Source: Saururus chinensis | Taxonomy: Eukaryota; Streptophyta; Magnoliopsida; Piperales; Saururaceae | Assembly (NCBI GenBank): GCA_035235625.1 | Contig: CP141141.1 | Span: forward strand, 38,835,719 to 38,899,718 | Direction: 5' to 3' | DNA length: 64,000 bases | In this document: piece by piece, positions 60,786 through 64,000 of the stretch | Layout of the letters: the number at the start of each line of letters is the position of its first letter | Numbering within the stretch: position 1 is the stretch's first letter | The notes under the pieces: model-generated | What the model saw: the letters and a program-made list of their open reading frames with translations, nothing else | The model's database searches: none | Told to the model about the DNA's origin: nothing | Position numbers and translations under genes: made by a program

Positions 60786-62675
60786 CTGTATCTCTCGGAG
60801 CCTATTTCTTGTGAGTAGGCCTATCTAGAAACCCTCTTTCCCTTTTCCCTTCACTATAGCCTTTCATACTCAAGCTGCACTTCATAAAGCTTCCCTTTCC
60901 CTTCACTACAGCTTTTCAGACTCAAGTTGCACTTCATAAAGCTAGGTGGATTTATAGCCATCTTGTGCAGTTTGAGTGTAAGTGTACAACTTACTGAATT
61001 TCTTTTGATTCAAGATTGCACTTGAAGGGGAAAAAAAGTAGTTGGCTGCAGCTTCTTGCCTGATTCTTCAATAAATATTGGATCTACCCAACTTCAAAAT
61101 AAAAAATAACAACAATTATGGATGGACAACAATAAATTGAAATAAATTTTCACATTCATAAATATACAAATATCTAACTTGTATAGGTAGAAATCCATAT
61201 AATTGGATCCATTGCTAGCAAGCATATTGAGTCAGACTTTCTATGTCGATTCCTTTTATACCACAAAATAAACAACATTGAGCAGTCCCACAGTTTTTTC
61301 CATTAAACAAGGCTTTTTTAGTGAGGCATTTCAAGGGGGATTAAACAAGGCTTCCAATCACACAAACTTGTAAAGTAAGCTCATTTTACTACATAGGATC
61401 TGGGCCCCTATCATCCAGCTGGTTCTTTCCATCAGTTATTGCAAATCTGCTCAAACTTCCAAAAAGAAGATGTGCTCTATGGAAGTAAAGGATGCCAAAA
61501 TTTACAATGCAAGTATGCTTTGTCAATTACTACAAATTGTCATGCATGTGAATTGGTACTTGTAAGCAAGTAATATAGTTACTGTTATTTTTGTACCTTT
61601 GCAAAGTTTGTGATGAGAAGTCTTACTAGAAATATTATGATCGAATCAAGTAAGTCGCTCTGTCCTTAAGACAGAATTTGCCCTCCTTAACGGTGTTTAT
61701 GACTCTTAGGTGTCTGCCTCTCAGGATAAGACGATCAACCACGTGAACACCTACAACATAGTACATATAGCAAACCACGGTATGTATGCTCTCACAGAAA
61801 TGAAATTAATAAAAATCCCAAATCGGATTTGTGCAGAAATTATTTTTAATGATTTTATAAGAAATCTCGTTGAAGACACTCTTTCCCGTTCAAACGAATG
61901 CGTCTATCCATTAAGGGACACAATCTTATTGACCCAACTCGACCCAGCTGATCGCGCGTGTGAACCGAACCGACGGTGGCGCGCACGTGTAGGTTAGCCC
62001 ACCTAGGTGTATGAGTCCAACATCTCCACCCCCCCCCCCCCGAGACCATTCACTCATTCAACTAATTTATATATCTGATTCTCATTCAACACAAAGTGGG
62101 CTTGGGCTCTCTATATTATATGAACTTGACCAACTTGAGTAATATGAGCTTGACCTACGTAAATATTATCATGTCTATTTAAATGATATAGACTTAACTC
62201 ATTTAATATAATGTCTACTTCTAACAAGTAACTTCCTTGTAATAAACACGAATGACTAGCACACGTTAAAGTCAAAGTGCCACCACAAGCAGTTTGAAGT
62301 AACTTACATATTCAACAAAATCAACAAAGGGTATATTAATTAGTAGTGGTTACAAATGTGTATACATAGAGTTTACAGCGAAGATCAAGTCGGCGTTAAG
62401 CTTATTTGTAGACATAGAGTTTGCAACAAGGATGTGCACAAATGGGTTTTCTCAACAAGCAACAACCGAAATTTGGATCGATTGCACGGAATTTAGGGTA
62501 ACAGATCCAATGTCTGACACAAATCCAACAAACAACGAACTAACACAACATCAAAACCACATAAATTTACACAATCATATGCAACAACAGTAGCGAATAA
62601 GACTGATAACCATATAATACACGAAAGCCAAAAAGGAGGTTTTAGGACCAGCAGAGGGAAAAGGGTGGGACGCAC
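60786..62675. other. Intergenic region, no host gene
   Basis: It contains a near-duplicate of about 65 bp at 60830-60950 (TTCCCTTTTCCCTTCACTA and following, twice), a poly-C run at 62028-62041 and a possible LTR relic on the minus strand at about 61650-62010. Nothing else is recognisable. Confidence 0.45.
61650..62010 (-). mobile_element. Possible LTR relic (fossil)
   Basis: On the minus strand it begins TGTTGGACTCATACACC and has an LTR-like composition. There is no internal coding sequence, and the far end and a target duplication were not identified, so the assignment is weak. Confidence 0.2.
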
Positions 62676-62844
62676 GCTTGCCGGCGCCGAAGATGTTATG
62701 GACGGGCTTCTGGCGGCAGAAGAGGCGGTTGATGCGGGGCTTGACGGTGGAGGAGATCTCGCCATCCGAACCGGAGGAGGAGCCACAGGGCGAGGGGGAG
62801 AGGCACTGCCGGGAGAGGGAGGTCAAGGGCGGGGTGAAGAGCAC
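62676..62844 (-). pseudogene. Reticulon-like protein B first-exon fragment
   Basis: The minus-strand frame reads SGSDGEISSTVKPRINRLFC, then RQKPVHNIFGAGK, and stops at a GTGCGT donor in phase 1. This matches the N-terminal part of plant reticulon-B proteins (RLFGRQKPVHxVLGGGK then an intron), ER membrane-shaping proteins. The frame has no ATG: its first codon after a stop is GTG. The exons with the reticulon hydrophobic domain are not found on the minus strand further left. It is an isolated, probably dead, exon piece, 132 bp from the end of the right-edge gene. Confidence 0.75.
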
Positions 62845-62976
62845 TTAGTGAGGGGGTACATGGAGTTTAAAAAAAAGTTCATATTTTATTTTCAAAACAA
62901 CCACTAGCCACGTTCCTGTTTTTATTATCGATTGATTAATTGCTCGAACAGGAGCATTGAGTGAATATTTATATGA

Positions 62977-64000
62977 TCATGATATGGCAATTACTTGAGG
63001 CTTCTTATGCCCAAACTTTACAGCACTAATGACAGCTACAAGTGCAGAGAAGGTCATGTTGAACAAGCGCTTTGTGAGACCCACGCCACTGCAGGCACCC
63101 ACCCCCACTGCCCACAAGGTTCCGGCCCAAACTGAAACTATGGCAATGGCAATGATGGCTACGATGGCTAAAGATGTGATAAGAAATACAGCCACTGAAA
63201 CCACGACCACAGCCGTGGCTGTCACTGCCATGAAGGCGAGCATGAAAGCCCACATGCCCACCAATGCCAGAAGAATCATGGTCATCCCCATTGATACTAC
63301 CAGAAGGTACCGGAAAGGAAGGCCCGTCTCTTTGTTTGTCCACACAAGAAGCTTTTGAACGAAAGAAGAGGGGGGCGATAAGGAGGAGAAGGGCTGCCGA
63401 GGAGCTCTAAGGGGAGAGGAAGAAGGGATGATACTCAAAGCAGCCTCCGGTGGAGGCAACGGGCCAAGGTCTTCTTCTGTAATCTCGTCCAGTTCCACCG
63501 CGGCGGTCTCTTCATTTACGGTCAACGGCTGGCCACTGGGAGGAGGCGGAGAAGAAGGAGGAGAAGTGGTACCGGACCGGACCGGCTCGACGCCAGGAGA
63601 ACCGGACCAGGATCCGGTTTGGTATGTACTACCCGACTCCGGCTTGGGGGAGGCCTGGCACAAGTCCTCAAATCAGTTTACCTCACGAGAAACGATATGA
63701 AAAATAAAATGACGAAACTACCCTCGCGGTGGCTCACACGTGCATGCACGCGTTGTTCCTCAGAGACACCGGAGATTTCAGACTCTCCGGCGCCGTCGAG
63801 GGCGGCGACGGGTTGCTTCTGAGTGGCAGCTTCAATCTCCTCCTTGATCTCTCCTGCGCTGCCTAAGGGTCCTCCTTCTTGGCCCCATGTCTCGACCTCC
63901 ACGTCCAAGGGCACGGTCCTCCTGCCGGACGCCTGCAACCGGAAGGAGGAGGACCTCCTCCTGGCAGTGGTGGCGAGGCTTCTCTCCAGTACACTGGCCT
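62977..64000 (-). CDS. Hydrophobic C-terminal-domain protein, 5' end beyond the window
   Basis: Exons 62977-63666 and 63738 to the right edge, with a 71-nt GT-AG intron in phase 0. The visible upstream exon is Arg-rich, then RRTVPLDVEVETWG and an acidic stretch; its start codon lies outside. The second exon is Pro/Ser-rich (TTSPPSSPPPPSGQ), then acidic (ELDEITEEDLGPLPPPE), then SFVQKLLVWTNKETG and a very hydrophobic stretch of about 80 residues (LLVVSMGMTMILLALVGM, WAFMLAFMAVTATAVVVVSV, then Ile/Val/Ala), ending KFGHKKPQVIAIS. The order QKL-x-W, hydrophobic hairpin, short tail resembles the 52 kb protein. RRTVPLD resembles RRKTVPLD of the 48 kb protein. Function and family name unknown. At least 317 codons are visible. 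Confidence 0.7.

Overview
This window is nuclear DNA from a flowering plant. The genes carry many GT-AG introns, the recognisable products belong to plant families (a plant sacsin-type RING protein, VAMP72, RLCK-VII kinase, DOG1-like, reticulon-B, a plastid-type DnaJ-ferredoxin), and the spacers are AT-rich and full of MITEs, a CACTA element, tandem arrays and retroelement relics. I cannot place the species from sequence alone.

Layout. 1-8.3 kb is a graveyard of host-gene pieces that still hold introns: VAMP72 exons, an EF-hand exon, two exons of an RLCK-VII kinase (all +), then on the minus strand a SAP/CCCH-type fragment fused next to a DOG1-domain tail. Two tandem arrays lie between them. 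8.9-31.7 kb is one giant + strand gene of 13 exons (4,764 codons plus stop, all phases consistent) for a sacsin-like protein with three sacsin/HSP90-type ATPase-like repeats and a C-terminal C3HC4 RING. Its 5.3 kb intron 7 contains a long fold-back element, and its 3' flank holds a decayed second copy of the RING exon, a hAT-like MITE and a three-copy tandem repeat. 36.2-37.9 kb is a LysM-domain protein gene, and 40.5-43.3 kb a plastid-type DnaJ + ferredoxin + membrane-anchor protein, both on +.

43.3-64 kb is repeat-rich: a 2.3 kb non-autonomous CACTA with purine-rich core, several MITEs, a 1.45 kb hAT-like element, a 106-bp minisatellite inside a TIR-like element, and possible solo-LTR relics. 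Three minus-strand genes for small proteins with C-terminal hydrophobic domains sit here (48.0-48.9, 52.2-53.3 and 63.0 kb to the right edge, the last cut by the window end), along with an isolated reticulon-B first-exon fragment at 62.7 kb.

How the genes may work together: the sacsin-like protein and the DnaJ-ferredoxin protein are both chaperone-related but probably act in different compartments. I see no operon-like logic; the sacsin/LysM neighbourhood looks like ancestral synteny. The most novel-looking item is the 52 kb protein, which has 14 Leu-Asn-Pro-x-Asn-Val motifs ahead of a long hydrophobic segment. A hydrophobic domain resembling it occurs in the right-edge gene, and the right-edge gene shares an Arg-Arg-(x)-Thr-Val-Pro-Leu-Asp motif with the 48 kb gene.
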